Below, one piece after another: positions 29,053-38,199 of a DNA stretch of 64,000 nt. This DNA is from Nostoc commune NIES-4072 (GTDB lineage Bacteria; Cyanobacteriota; Cyanobacteriia; Cyanobacteriales; Nostocaceae): contig NZ_BDUD01000001.1 in assembly GCF_003113895.1 (NCBI RefSeq), positions 3,014,756-3,078,755 on the forward strand. Direction: 5' to 3'. Position 1 is the stretch's first letter, and every line of letters begins with the position of its first letter. A program made the position numbers and the translations under genes. A model generated the notes under the pieces. That model did no database searches. It was not told where the DNA came from and saw only the letters and a list, made by a program, of their open reading frames with translations.

Positions 29053-29141
29053 GGACTTACGCAAAAATTGCTAAAAAGCTTAATTTCTCGAACCGCCAAG
29101 ACGCCAAGAGCGCCGAGAATTCGTAGAGTGTGCGTAAGTCC
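29053..29141. mobile_element. 89-bp MITE, copy 3, flanked by TA
   Basis: Identical to copies at 5441 and 18835; TA at 29051-29052 and 29142-29143. Confidence 0.9.
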
Positions 29142-29229
29142 TATGCAAGTTTCTAAATGCACCTTAACACTTCGCAAAAGTCCCCATTTTCAAGGTACTC
29201 CAAAGATGAGGATTATGAGCGGGGGATGA

Positions 29230-29460
29230 CAAATCCCCAATTTTTAGGTATTATACTGGCTGTCTTGACCACCAATGCCGTAAGCGAAAACCAAGTTGTA
29301 TAGGTAAGTGTCGCAAGAGAAGATTTGGGTCTTGGGAACCAGGACTCCTGCCCTTGGAGGGAATGTAAGACCAAAAAAACTACAGAGTTTTTGAGGCTAT
29401 TCCCGATGAATTGGGAAGCTTAGACTTCAGCCGTAGGCAAGTCTGAGTAGTTCACTAATA
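29230..29460 (+). other. Possible structured RNA or IS605-type 3' end remnant
   Basis: Several short stems occur in a row: CCAGGACTCCTGCC with CTTGGAGGGAATG, TTCCCGATGAATTGGGAA, and AGACTTCAGCCGTAGGCAAGTCT, ending GAGTAGTTCAC. This layout reminds me of the 3' ends of cyanobacterial IS200/IS605 elements, where the guide-RNA scaffold lies. No tnpB gene is present, so it would be a remnant. The identification is from general appearance only. Confidence 0.3.
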
Positions 29461-29516
29461 CTTGCTTTGCTTGTTTGAGTGCCTGAAAACCTTAATATTG
29501 CCACTATTTTAACCAT

Positions 29517-30365
29517 TTGAATTTAACAGAGCGATTACAAACTTCTCTAACTGCGATCGCGCGAGAACGCGATCCTTACATGGCAACGGCTGGACATTTT
29601 TTTGTCCAAGAATACATCCGCCAGCAATTTTCCCAATGGGGGAGTGTGGAAATCCACACCTTTGATGTCAGGGGTAAAGCTTGTAATAACTTGATATTAA
29701 ATTTACCTTCCCAAGGGAGACGACAAAAAAAGGATTTGCCACCGATTTTAATTGGCGCTCATTATGATGGGGTTCCGGGAACAGTAGCGGCTGATGATAA
29801 TGCCACGGGTGTGGCGGTGTTGCTGGAATTAGCGAGAAAGTTTGCTGCCCAAGCCGTAAAATATCCCTTAAGGCTAGTTGCTTTCGACATGGAAGAATAC
29901 GGCTTACTGGGTAGTGCTGATTATGCAGCCCTGTTGCACGAACAAAAGCAACAGCTACGCTTAATGATTTCCCTAGAAATGCTGGGCTATACCGATTCTA
30001 CGCCTGGTTCCCAAAGTTACCCCCCTCCTCTGGAACGCTTTTACCCAGACAGAGGCGATTTTATTGCTTTAATTGGCAATTTGCGAACATTGCCTGACTT
30101 AATTGGCATGAGCCGTAATATTCGCAAAGCTGGCGTACCTAGTCAATGGCTACCCGTGCCAAATGGAGGTTTAATAGTTCCTCAAACCAGACTTAGCGAT
30201 CATGCACCTTTTTGGGATTTGGGTTATCCGGCAATGATGGTGACAGATACGGCATTCTTACGAAATCCCCATTATCACAAAGCTAGTGATGCGATCGCTA
30301 CTTTGAACTTAGATTTTCTAAGCGGTGTATGTGAAGGGTTGGAAATTGCAATTCGAGGGTTGTGA
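29517..30365 (+). CDS. M28-family metallopeptidase
   Basis: 282 residues from a TTG start; no in-frame ATG with better context precedes it. The two-zinc site is visible: His and Asp in IGAHYDGVPGTVAADDNATG, Glu in FDMEEYGLLGSADY, and His in a C-terminal NPHYHKASD motif. M28 enzymes are aminopeptidases or glutaminyl cyclase-like proteins. There is no signal peptide, so it is probably cytoplasmic; the substrate is unknown. It stands alone, convergent with the toxin-antitoxin remnant downstream. Confidence 0.87.
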   Translation: MNLTERLQTSLTAIARERDPYMATAGHFFVQEYIRQQFSQWGSVEIHTFDVRGKACNNLILNLPSQGRRQKKDLPPILIGAHYDGVPGTVAADDNATGVAVLLELARKFAAQAVKYPLRLVAFDMEEYGLLGSADYAALLHEQKQQLRLMISLEMLGYTDSTPGSQSYPPPLERFYPDRGDFIALIGNLRTLPDLIGMSRNIRKAGVPSQWLPVPNGGLIVPQTRLSDHAPFWDLGYPAMMVTDTAFLRNPHYHKASDAIATLNLDFLSGVCEGLEIAIRGL

Positions 30366-30410
30366 AAAGTTAAGATAAATTAATAAGTTTATTTTTTGCC
30401 CTCTAAAGCA

Positions 30411-30713
30411 TCATTCAACCTGTCGTTTCTTCCAATAATCTGGTTTACGCTTTCCATGAGCTATTGCAGCCACCCAAATAAACTCCTTGAATTACGTGTA
30501 GAAGATGAGATGGGGAAAACACTGAAGGACGTAGCGACGCAACTCGGCAATTTTGTACGGCGCTCCTATGCTTGGATTTTGCTGAATTTTGCCGATAGCC
30601 TGCTCCACTTAAGATAAGAAATCTAGCCCCAAGCCAGCCTTCTGCTTCTCGTAGTATGCGACTGAATTATCTAGCTCTGCTCTAGCTTCACTGTGAAAAA
30701 TAATCTGCTTCAC
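30411..30713 (-). pseudogene. ParE-type toxin with two in-frame stops
   Basis: From a GTG at 30713 the frame reads VKQIIFHSEARAELDNSVAYY...LGLDFLS-stop-VEQAIGKIQQNPSIGAPYK...CFPHLIFYT-stop-FKEFIWVAAIAHGKRKPDYW and ends at 30411, 101 codons in all. The two TAA codons stand where ParE relatives have Glu, consistent with two GAA to TAA changes. GTGA overlaps the antitoxin stop. Apart from the stops the reading frame is continuous. Confidence 0.87.
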
Positions 30714-30940
30714 GAGTACTTTTCTCGCAGTTCAGTAAATACCTTGTCTGACATTTCACCATAAGCTGTTCCACTACTAATCTCTTCCATCCTTCTCGTT
30801 AACTCAACATCCCAAGCAAATTCTGCGTTATCGTCAACATCTTGATCTAAAGAGTGGATCAAAAAGTAAGCAAGCTCTGCACGCTCTTGCATAGATAGCT
30901 GAGATAGTTCAAGCCTAAGTTTCTGTACTGTCTCGGTCAT
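30710..30940 (-). CDS. Addiction-module antitoxin (CHP02574-like)
   Basis: 76 residues: LRLELSQLSMQERAELAYFLIHSLD then WDVELTRRMEEISSGTAYGE is the pattern of the short antitoxins paired with ParE-type toxins. It is complete although its toxin carries two stops, so it may be kept for neutralising related toxins or may simply be decaying. Confidence 0.8.
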   Translation of the reverse strand: MTETVQKLRLELSQLSMQERAELAYFLIHSLDQDVDDNAEFAWDVELTRRMEEISSGTAYGEMSDKVFTELREKYS

Positions 30941-31249
30941 AGTCTGCGATCCTCTTGCGATTAATCAGCATAGATTTAGTATTGAATTTGACAGATTAAG
31001 TACATTGGTTTGCCATGAATCGAAGCGCCACATAATCTTCAATATAAAGGTTTATAGTTTAATACGCTTGGTGTTAGCGCCTACCTCCCCCATTCCCGTT
31101 CGGCTACGTTCACGGTAAGCCCATTCCCCAATGCAGTTGTTACCATTTACCACTTTGTGAGTCTGAGGATTGTACGAATTGACACGAAATAATGAGGCTG
31201 AAGAATGCCAAGATCAAAAAAAGGATGCCTTAAGGATATTAAAAGTACT

Positions 31250-32782
31250 ATGCCAGAATTACACCAATCAATTGCCCAGCATTACCACGAACGGACTAAA
31301 TACAACCCTGAGACTCTCGCCTCTAAAAGTCAGCAGTTAGACTGGGCGAAACAGCCAGTACCTTTCAAAGAGTACAAAATTGGCTCTACTTTTGATCTCA
31401 AACCCTATATCCAAGAAAAAACAGAGGGATTTGCTAATAACCCAGATGCTCAGTGGTGGCAAAGACTTTCACGGTTGCTGTTTCGCAGCTATGGATTGAC
31501 AGCAAGAATGCCTTCTATGGGTAGTGCGGTATATTTACGTGCTGCTCCTAGCGCAGGCGGGTTGTACCCGGCTGAGGTGTATGTGGTTTCCCGTGGTACG
31601 GCGTTACTGCCGCCCGGTCTATATAATTACCAGTGTCGAACTCATTCTCTCATGCATTATTGGGAAAGTGATGTTTGGCAAAATCTGCAAGCAGCTTGTT
31701 TCTGGCATCCTTCTCTAGAAAATACTCAACTAGCAATTATTGTGACTGCGGTTTTCTATCGTTCTGCGTGGCGCTATGAAGATCGGGCTTATCGGCGGAT
31801 TTTTCTAGATACGGGACACCTGTTGGGTAATATCGAGTTAGCTGGTGCGATTACTGACTTTCGCCCTCATTTAATCGGCGGTTTTGTGGATGAATCGGTA
31901 AACGATCTGCTTTATATTGATCCGCAACAAGAAGGTGCGATCGCTGTCTTACCTCTGGCAGACTTGTTAGATATCAATCAAAATTTGCCATTGGGATGCA
32001 CTGCTTTACCTTCCACCACCGAAACCAGTTATCCCGAAATTCCCGATGGTGAATTGCTGACATATTTCCATCGACACACCCAGATCCAATCAGGTGTAAC
32101 TGGCAATCTTAATCTACCAGCTATCAAACAAGAAAAATCTTTGGAGGATAAATATAACTTTCCTTTCTGTTTGAAAATTCCCACCAACACTGCGCCTATA
32201 GACTGGGGACAAAAGCTGTCAGAGCTAGAAACTACTATGTATAAGCGACGCTCTACCCGCGCTTATAATGGTGATGATTTAACTTTCGATGAATTAAAAG
32301 CTTTACTCGATTTCACTTACCAACCACAAAATTACATCGACCAAAGTTTAGATATTTCTCCAGACTACTTTGATTTGAATTTAATAGAAACATTTATCGC
32401 TGTTTGCGGAGTTAAAGGATTGGAGGCAGGTTGTTATTATTACGCACCCAAAGCCCAAGAATTACGCCAAATTCGTTTTAAAAACTTTCGGAGAGAGTTA
32501 CATTTTCTCTGTTTGGGGCAAGAATTAGGGCGGGATGCAGCCGCAGTGCTTTTCCATACAGCCGATTTAAAAGCTGCGATCGCACAATATGGCGATCGCG
32601 TTTACCGTTACTTACATCTGGATGCAGGCCATTTAGGACAACGCTTGAATTTAGCAGCCATACATCTGAATGTAGGCGTTAGTGGTATTGGTGGTTTCTT
32701 TGATGACCAAGTAAATGAAGTTTTGGGTATCCCTGCTGATGAAGCTGTTCTATATATCACTACTTTGGGACGCCCAAGATAA
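31250..32782 (+). CDS. SagB/ThcOx-type dehydrogenase with two nitroreductase-like halves
   Basis: About 510 residues. The start ATG at 31250 (MPELHQSIAQHYHERTKY) is chosen because AAGGA lies at a suitable distance and the family begins there; a frame from 31205 adds 15 residues. The first half holds LFRSYGLTARM...AAPSAGGLYPAEVYVV, the SagB FMN-binding pattern; the second starts at YKRRSTRAYNGDDLTFDELK and ends in a GVSGIGGFFDDQVNEVLGI motif. SagB-type enzymes oxidise azolines in ribosomal peptides, but many solitary members have unknown substrates. No precursor peptide or cyclodehydratase gene is nearby. Confidence 0.85.
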   Translation: MPELHQSIAQHYHERTKYNPETLASKSQQLDWAKQPVPFKEYKIGSTFDLKPYIQEKTEGFANNPDAQWWQRLSRLLFRSYGLTARMPSMGSAVYLRAAPSAGGLYPAEVYVVSRGTALLPPGLYNYQCRTHSLMHYWESDVWQNLQAACFWHPSLENTQLAIIVTAVFYRSAWRYEDRAYRRIFLDTGHLLGNIELAGAITDFRPHLIGGFVDESVNDLLYIDPQQEGAIAVLPLADLLDINQNLPLGCTALPSTTETSYPEIPDGELLTYFHRHTQIQSGVTGNLNLPAIKQEKSLEDKYNFPFCLKIPTNTAPIDWGQKLSELETTMYKRRSTRAYNGDDLTFDELKALLDFTYQPQNYIDQSLDISPDYFDLNLIETFIAVCGVKGLEAGCYYYAPKAQELRQIRFKNFRRELHFLCLGQELGRDAAAVLFHTADLKAAIAQYGDRVYRYLHLDAGHLGQRLNLAAIHLNVGVSGIGGFFDDQVNEVLGIPADEAVLYITTLGRPR

Positions 32783-33229
32783 AAATAATCTGGAGGCGCA
32801 AAGAATGCAGAGAGTTTTTCTGTGTTCTTTGCGTCTGTATGCAAGTGATATTTGCTTAGTGTAAACTATCAAACATATTTTACACTGCCAGATTCCTATG
32901 AAGATTGAATCAACATATACTTTTTTGGTAAGTCTCTTTAAATACAGATCCTTGTTTTTTATTCCTAAGTATCAAAGAGCATAGATATTGCTCTTAAGGT
33001 TTTTTATCTAGAAATTATCAGCTGTTCCACGTTGAGATTGCAAGCAAATTTAATACATCGCAAAATTCGCATATTGCAAAAAATTGATTATATTTTCAGA
33101 TTTAAAAAGTGCGTTGATGCTCATAGAGGTCTAATTAGCGTCACAAGTCAAATTGGAGTCGGTACTACATTTACAGTAATATTGCCCTTAAATCCTGAAT
33201 TCTGAATTCTGGATTCTGAATTCTTCTTT
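32783..33229. other. Intergenic region with a histidine-kinase fragment
   Basis: Apart from the fragment at 33101-33205 I see no gene. The first 300 bp are AT-rich without clear repeats; short TCTGAATTC repeats occur at 33196-33225. Confidence 0.5.
33101..33205 (+). pseudogene. C-terminal remnant of a histidine kinase
   Basis: The frame reads KKCVDAHRGLISVTSQIGVG then TTFTVILPLNPEF and stops. This is the last part of a HATPase_c domain (VxAHxGxIxVxSxxGxGTTFTVxLP). Upstream codons in this frame show no kinase similarity, so only the tail survives. Confidence 0.7.
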
Positions 33230-33357
33230 AACAAACTTCGGCGGGTTGAAGTCCCCGGCTTCTAACAAGCCGCAAGTTTTGTGGCGGGGTCTAAATCCCC
33301 GTTACAAAACGTAATTGCGAATTGCGAATTGCGAATTGCGAATTGCGAATTGTTTTA
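33230..33357. repeat. Dispersed repeat with AATTGCG heptamer array, copy 2
   Basis: Same sequence as 26578-26697 but with five rather than four AATTGCG units. It abuts the 3' end of trhO. Confidence 0.88.
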
Positions 33358-34272
33358 ACCCTCATCCCGATTTTTAGAATTAAGAACTTGGGTTTGATAG
33401 TGCCGCCATTTTTCCTGCTGACGCGCTCTTTTTTCATCGGTGAGGCTATCAAAACAATAGGGACAGGAGATACCTTGTTCATACTTTGGAGATACCTTAT
33501 CTGACTCAGAAATCGGATATCCACAACAGAAGCATCGCTCACAACTTCCTTCTTCTAAGCCATGACTGACAGCTACGCGATCGTCAAAGACAAAACATTC
33601 CCCTTCCCATAAACTTTCCTGTGCTGGAACTTCCTCTAAATACTTGAGAATGCCGCCCTTGAGATGATAGACTTCTGCAAACCCTTGGGCAAGCATGAAG
33701 GATGAGGCTTTTTCACAGCGAATGCCACCTGTACAAAACAGAGCAACTTTTTTGTGTTTAGTTGGGTCGAGGTGGCGTAGCACATAATCGGGGAATTCCC
33801 GGAATGAGCTAGTTTGAGGATTTTCTGCTCTTTGAAAAGTACCGATATTCACCTCATAATCATTGCGGGTGTCAATCACGGTTACTTCTGGATCGCAAAT
33901 TAAATCATTCCATTCTTGGGGACTAACATAAGTACCAACTTGTTCATTGGGGTCAATTTCAGGCAATCCCAAAGTCACAATTTCTTGCTTCAACCGCACC
34001 TTCATTCGCTCAAAAGGGGGGGTTTTGGTATAAGACTCTTTGTATTCTAGGTCTGCTAGACGAGGGTCAGTACGCAAAAAGCAGAGAACAGAATCAATCG
34101 CCTGACGCGAACCGACAATTGTACCATTAATGCCTTCTTGTGCCAGCAAAATTGTCCCCTTCACACCTTGCGTTTGGCAGTAAGACAGCAGAGGCTCTCG
34201 TTTATCGGCAAAATCTGGCAGCCTAACAAATTTATACAGTGCTGCAACAACTTGGATATTTTCTGGCTTCAT
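33355..34272 (-). CDS. trhO: tRNA uridine(34) hydroxylase TrhO (rhodanese family)
   Basis: 305 residues. An N-terminal acylphosphatase-like domain ([16 protein letters not shown]) is followed by a rhodanese domain with the active-site Cys180 in [18 protein letters not shown]-terminal cysteine cluster ([12 protein letters not shown]...CPYCFDSL) probably binds zinc. TrhO makes 5-hydroxyuridine at tRNA position 34. The last residues overlap the AATTGCG repeat by a few bases. It is divergent from the tRNA-Ala gene 71 bp away. Confidence 0.93.
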   Translation of the reverse strand: MKPENIQVVAALYKFVRLPDFADKREPLLSYCQTQGVKGTILLAQEGINGTIVGSRQAIDSVLCFLRTDPRLADLEYKESYTKTPPFERMKVRLKQEIVTLGLPEIDPNEQVGTYVSPQEWNDLICDPEVTVIDTRNDYEVNIGTFQRAENPQTSSFREFPDYVLRHLDPTKHKKVALFCTGGIRCEKASSFMLAQGFAEVYHLKGGILKYLEEVPAQESLWEGECFVFDDRVAVSHGLEEGSCERCFCCGYPISESDKVSPKYEQGISCPYCFDSLTDEKRARQQEKWRHYQTQVLNSKNRDEG

Positions 34273-34343
34273 CCCTTTGATAATGGAACAATATAAGTTA
34301 CAATAAGCTCGACAACCAAACTTACCTACTATTTTAACTTTAT

Positions 34344-34416
34344 GGGGGTTTAGCTCAGTTGGTAGAGCGCCTGCTTTGCAAGCAGGATGTCAGCGGTTCG
34401 AGTCCGCTAATCTCCA
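34344..34416 (+). tRNA. tRNA-Ala (TGC)
   Basis: 73 nt cloverleaf: acceptor GGGGGTT pairs with AATCTCC (two G-U), D arm GCTCAGTTGGTAGAGC, anticodon stem CCTGC/GCAGG with loop TTTGCAA (anticodon TGC), T arm AGCGGTTCGAGTCCGCT, discriminator A. CCA is not encoded. Confidence 0.97.
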
Positions 34417-34656
34417 TTGATTATGCTTTTACAGTTTCATATCAAGTTATCGAGGCAGAGGAGCTAACAGGCTGAATCGATATTGATTACCAGCCCTTAA
34501 AAGAGTTCCCCGACTTTTAAGGTTGAATCTGGTCATGGGTTTAGGAGTGCGATCGCAACAGTCCATTAGAAAACTATCTATTCCTTACAATTTTGCATCC
34601 ATCGCAATTCCCGCACTCGTGCCATAAATCATCACAAAAGTGACTGCAAATGAATT

Positions 34657-35102
34657 TTACTTACGCTTCATCCACAACCCGATAACACCAGCAACTACTA
34701 TACCACCAAGTGAAAGGGGTTCAGGAACTGGAATGGCAATAACATTCACATCGTCTAAAAATAAATGTGCAGGATCGTTTTGAACACCAAATTTCAATTC
34801 TGTAGACGCTGCTGTTCCTATAAAGTTAAAAGAGTATTTGGTGTAATCAGGAGGGTCAATGTTAACTTGATTGAAAATGTTATCTCCATTAAGAAATATC
34901 TGAAACTGATTTGGGAATGCACCCTGGCTCTGATTCTTTAGAAACAAACTGAGTTCGTAAGTCTGACCAATTTTTGTAGGGATATTCTGTGATAGAAACC
35001 CGATACTTCCAGTAGGGCCTAATGAGGCAAAGTAATTTCCACTGTGGGAAGGAAGATTAATATTAGAAAGGACAACTCCACTGTAACTCAAACCAGAAGT
35101 AG
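34657..35102 (-). pseudogene. PEP-CTERM protein, C-terminal part of a split gene
   Basis: Encodes TTSGLSYSGVVLSNINLPSH...SGNYFASLGP..., a beta-rich secreted domain, and ends VPEPLSLGGIVVAGVIGLW plus MKRK, a complete PEP-CTERM sorting signal (PEP, hydrophobic segment, basic tail). The N-terminal part is at 39434-39567; both pieces share CCAGAAGTAG on the plus strand. Joining them with one copy gives 570 bp, 189 residues, without a stop. PEP-CTERM proteins are exported and processed by exosortase. The open frame now extends upstream into the insertion, adding foreign residues. Confidence 0.9.
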
Positions 35103-35242
35103 TCAGGGCAAACGCATCTAAATATAGTACACATATACTAAAGAGTCTAAGAAAGGTAGCGATCGCTGATGGGATGAAAGTTGAGCAATGAGGCTTTGAT
35201 GATAAAGTCATTCTAGAAGTAGAGGAAAGCCCCTAAAAAAGC

Positions 35243-35797
35243 GTGAAGCTCAAGCCCAAAATTACGATTGCTGACCACTTTGCCCTAATGGAAGACCCAA
35301 GAATAGACCGCACGAAGCGACACAATTTAATTGAAATTCTCACAATTGCCTTGTGTGCAGTGATATGTGGAGCAGATAGTTGGGTGGCAATTGAATTGTA
35401 TGGCTGCACGAAATATGAGTGGTTGAAAACGTTTTTAGGGCTATCAAATGGCATTCCATCGCATGATACATTTGCACGAGTATTTGCACAATTGAATTCA
35501 CAGAGATTTCAGGAATGTTTCTTAAATTGGATAAAGTCAATTCAGATCATAACGGATGGTGAAGTAGTAGCAATTGACGGTAAAATTTTATGTGGCTCTC
35601 ATGATAAAAGCAGAGAGCAAAATGCAATACAAATGGTAAGTGCGTGGGCAACTACAAATAAGTTAGTGTTAGGGCAGGTAAAGGTGGATGAGAAATCAAA
35701 TGAAATTACAGCAATTCCCGAATTAATATTTGTTTATAATTTTGTCAAGTTTTGCACTTGTATAGATGACTTTGAAATCCTTATTAGTTTTTGTTAG
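35243..35797 (+). pseudogene. ISAs1-family transposase, N-terminal part
   Basis: From the GTG at 35243: ITIADHFALMEDPRIDRTKR, LIEILTIALCAVICGADSWV and EVVAIDGKILCGSHDKSREQ are the N-terminal DDE region of ISAs1 transposases. Homology ends after ITAIPELI near 35730; the remaining residues are read from an IS right end. About half of the normal 370-380 residues is lost. Confidence 0.87.
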
Positions 35798-35817
35798 GAA
35801 ATAAGGTGCGTTTCCCC
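35731..35817. repeat. Internal ISAs1 right end
   Basis: TTTGAAATCC...AGTTTTTGTTAGGAAATAAGG then TGCGTTTCCCCT resembles the true right end at 39385-39433 base for base over most of its length. It follows directly on the truncated transposase, so a deletion joined the first half of one copy to a right end. Confidence 0.75.
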
Positions 35818-35925
35818 TGGGACTTGTAAGAGATGATGCAGCAATTGGTGAAGAGACCGCTTGTAAAAGATGAAATCACTAAAAGCGATCGCTCCTGCAA
35901 TCATCTCTTATTTTGGAAAAAAACG

Positions 35926-38199
35926 TTATTCTATTTCGTCCTGAATATCCTCAATTACTTTCAAAATCGATTCACGAATTATTCCTTCAATCTCATCGAT
36001 AAATGAACCTTCTGCCGTTTCAGTCTTCCACGGGTCTTGAACTACAGTACGGATAACAGTAATAGGTTCATTTGCTTCTCCAGTTACCCCTAAACGCTGC
36101 TTGTAATGTTCAATAAAATAAGAACCATAAGCTTCTGAGGTAAAATCAGTAGTACTGACAATCATCGGATAATTGTTAAGATCATCGTCTTCATCAATAC
36201 TGAGATTTTCGTAATACCGTTTATTCAGCAGGTTAGCATTCTTTAAGCTGGTATTGAGTTGACCATTGATTTTGAAATTGAAAGCGTAGATTATGATATT
36301 TAAATCAGTCCCAATCTCTTTAAGTGCAACCATTGCTTCTTCATCTTGCTCAATCTCTTCATTCGTTCTACCATCAATTCTTTGACGAATAAATTCAATT
36401 TGTTCTGCTTCTGTATTTCCGGGAATCGAATTAGGAATTAGAGTCAAAGGCACAATAGTAAACGGATCTTCCTCTTTAGGCATACACAACAGTCGAGCAT
36501 AGAGCTTATCGCCACTGTAAAGAGCTTGACCTAAAAACCGACCATAACCATCTTTGGTGGGTCGAATGATCCGATGGCTCAAATATACTGCTGCTGGAGC
36601 CGCTCCTGGTTTAGAACCTTCAATCCCGTAAATGCCAATAGTTGGTTCTGCTTCTCCATGAAAAATATAAGGAGCAACGAAGGTAACTAAATTCCGCATT
36701 GCCGAGTTGCGATAGCACAACGCTCCTGCTGGATAAGGGATGTAACCCGATTTATGAGGATCTACAGTAATCGAGTCAGCCTGGGGAAGAGCGGCAAATT
36801 GCTCTTCAACATAAGGACTCAAAGTAGAAATCGGTGGTGCTGTATCTTTAGGAGAGGGTAGACCAAAGTCTGCATCGGTTCGTAGGAGGGAAACAAAATA
36901 TCCACCCCAAGCCGCATCTGCATGAACTGTAAATTGTAATCCTTTTTGGCTAAATTCTTCTCTTAGCTCCAAGATTTGCTTGAGAGGGTCAACTGCACTT
37001 TCTTCGGTAGTACCAATAACGGCAACAACCGTATAGACAGGAATGCGATTTTTTAGACAATATTCTAAGTCTTCTCTCAAGCTATAGCCTTTTAATCCAT
37101 CTTGATCAGACCGAGATTCTATAGGCTCAAGCCTCATTCTCGCGTGTTCGTCAACTTCCACATCAATCATGTGAGCAGCACCTATTCCTAAAACTGCTGC
37201 TGCTTTTGGGAATGAGTAATGTTTAGTTCCTGGGACGAAAAATACAGGAGGTTTAATATCTTGTAGATAACGCCGAGAAAATTCTTGTATGCCTAAATCT
37301 TGTACAGAATAATTGGATAAGGCACTAGATAAGATGCTAGATGCTTTGCTCTCCTCAACGCCTTGGCTAACTAATTTTTCCGTGATTTGAGTAGATAAGC
37401 CTAAGATATCATCAACCTTGAGGTTTAACAGTTGCCAAGTGTCGAGGTTGATGAGTTGTTCCTCAGTCCATGTAAGAGAACTTTCTGAGTAAGCATTAAT
37501 CTTTATTTGGTCTGCTACAGTACGCAAAGTCTCATCATTTAATAAGGCTTGTTTGAGTGAGATCGGATAAAATTTCAGATTTCTGGCTGACCAAATAGCT
37601 TCTATGTTAGCAACGGTTCCCCCACAAGTGATATGCCCCCAAGCTCGTAGTTCATTAGTTTCATCTTCATTGAATGGGACATGATATCCTAACATTCGAC
37701 AAAGATCATCGCCTACCTCAATTTCTAATTTTGTTGTGACTGTAGAGCCTTCAAAAGCTACGTTATTAGAGTTGTACAACATTCCCGCGAAGTAGCCAAT
37801 TACTGAAGGAATAGTTGTATCCCAACCCATATGTCCCTGATAACGCAGGCTGAAGAAAGGAACAGATTTCTTCATTCGCTCCAATAAGTCATCATAACTT
37901 TCTTTGAGAAGTGCCACTGCTTGTTGGTAATCTGGTGAGTTCTTAATTTCATCAGTAATATGGGCTGGATCTTCAGGGAAGTAACTATTTCTCCATGCAG
38001 CCTGAGAGTCAATCGCCTGTAATATCAACTCTTTGAGCAGGTCGGCATTTTCTGCTCTGGGGCCTAAAAACCAAGCTTCTACTGATCTTGAACCAGTTGT
38101 TTGTAAATTTAATGAGTTGGCTTTGTTAACGTACTTTTGGACACGACGTGTTGCTTTTTCAAAAGCTCTGCTAGCAGTCTCTCTGGGAGTTGTTACCAT
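35926..38199 (-). CDS. PLP-dependent group II decarboxylase (glutamate/aromatic type)
   Basis: 757 residues from the ATG at 38199, which follows AAGGAG at ideal spacing; a frame from 38235 adds 12 residues. The PLP lysine is near residue 483 in DPHKSGYIPYPAGA; HADAAWGGYF is the conserved aspartate loop, and RYQGHMGWDTTIPSVIGYFA and WGHITCGGTVANIEAIW match the group II decarboxylase fold. It is longer than typical glutamate decarboxylase (about 460), with an extra C-terminal domain, so the amino-acid substrate is uncertain. It is the only complete gene inside the ISAs1-bounded unit. An inverted repeat lies just downstream (35827-35842 with 35895-35910). Confidence 0.9.
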   Translation of the reverse strand: MVTTPRETASRAFEKATRRVQKYVNKANSLNLQTTGSRSVEAWFLGPRAENADLLKELILQAIDSQAAWRNSYFPEDPAHITDEIKNSPDYQQAVALLKESYDDLLERMKKSVPFFSLRYQGHMGWDTTIPSVIGYFAGMLYNSNNVAFEGSTVTTKLEIEVGDDLCRMLGYHVPFNEDETNELRAWGHITCGGTVANIEAIWSARNLKFYPISLKQALLNDETLRTVADQIKINAYSESSLTWTEEQLINLDTWQLLNLKVDDILGLSTQITEKLVSQGVEESKASSILSSALSNYSVQDLGIQEFSRRYLQDIKPPVFFVPGTKHYSFPKAAAVLGIGAAHMIDVEVDEHARMRLEPIESRSDQDGLKGYSLREDLEYCLKNRIPVYTVVAVIGTTEESAVDPLKQILELREEFSQKGLQFTVHADAAWGGYFVSLLRTDADFGLPSPKDTAPPISTLSPYVEEQFAALPQADSITVDPHKSGYIPYPAGALCYRNSAMRNLVTFVAPYIFHGEAEPTIGIYGIEGSKPGAAPAAVYLSHRIIRPTKDGYGRFLGQALYSGDKLYARLLCMPKEEDPFTIVPLTLIPNSIPGNTEAEQIEFIRQRIDGRTNEEIEQDEEAMVALKEIGTDLNIIIYAFNFKINGQLNTSLKNANLLNKRYYENLSIDEDDDLNNYPMIVSTTDFTSEAYGSYFIEHYKQRLGVTGEANEPITVIRTVVQDPWKTETAEGSFIDEIEGIIRESILKVIEDIQDEIE

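Larger units (their letters stand above)
28819..29516. other. 698-bp intergenic region upstream of dnaK
   Basis: Contains the dnaK promoter region (not placed), the third 89-bp MITE at 29053-29141 and, from about 29230, a stretch rich in short inverted repeats described separately. No protein-coding gene is convincing. Confidence 0.6.

Noticed and set aside
28984..29229. 81-codon + frame
   Set aside because: Most of it is the 89-bp MITE, including its terminal repeat.
30396..30617. Small + strand frame
   Set aside because: It is antisense to the ParE-type pseudogene, whose protein similarity explains the region.
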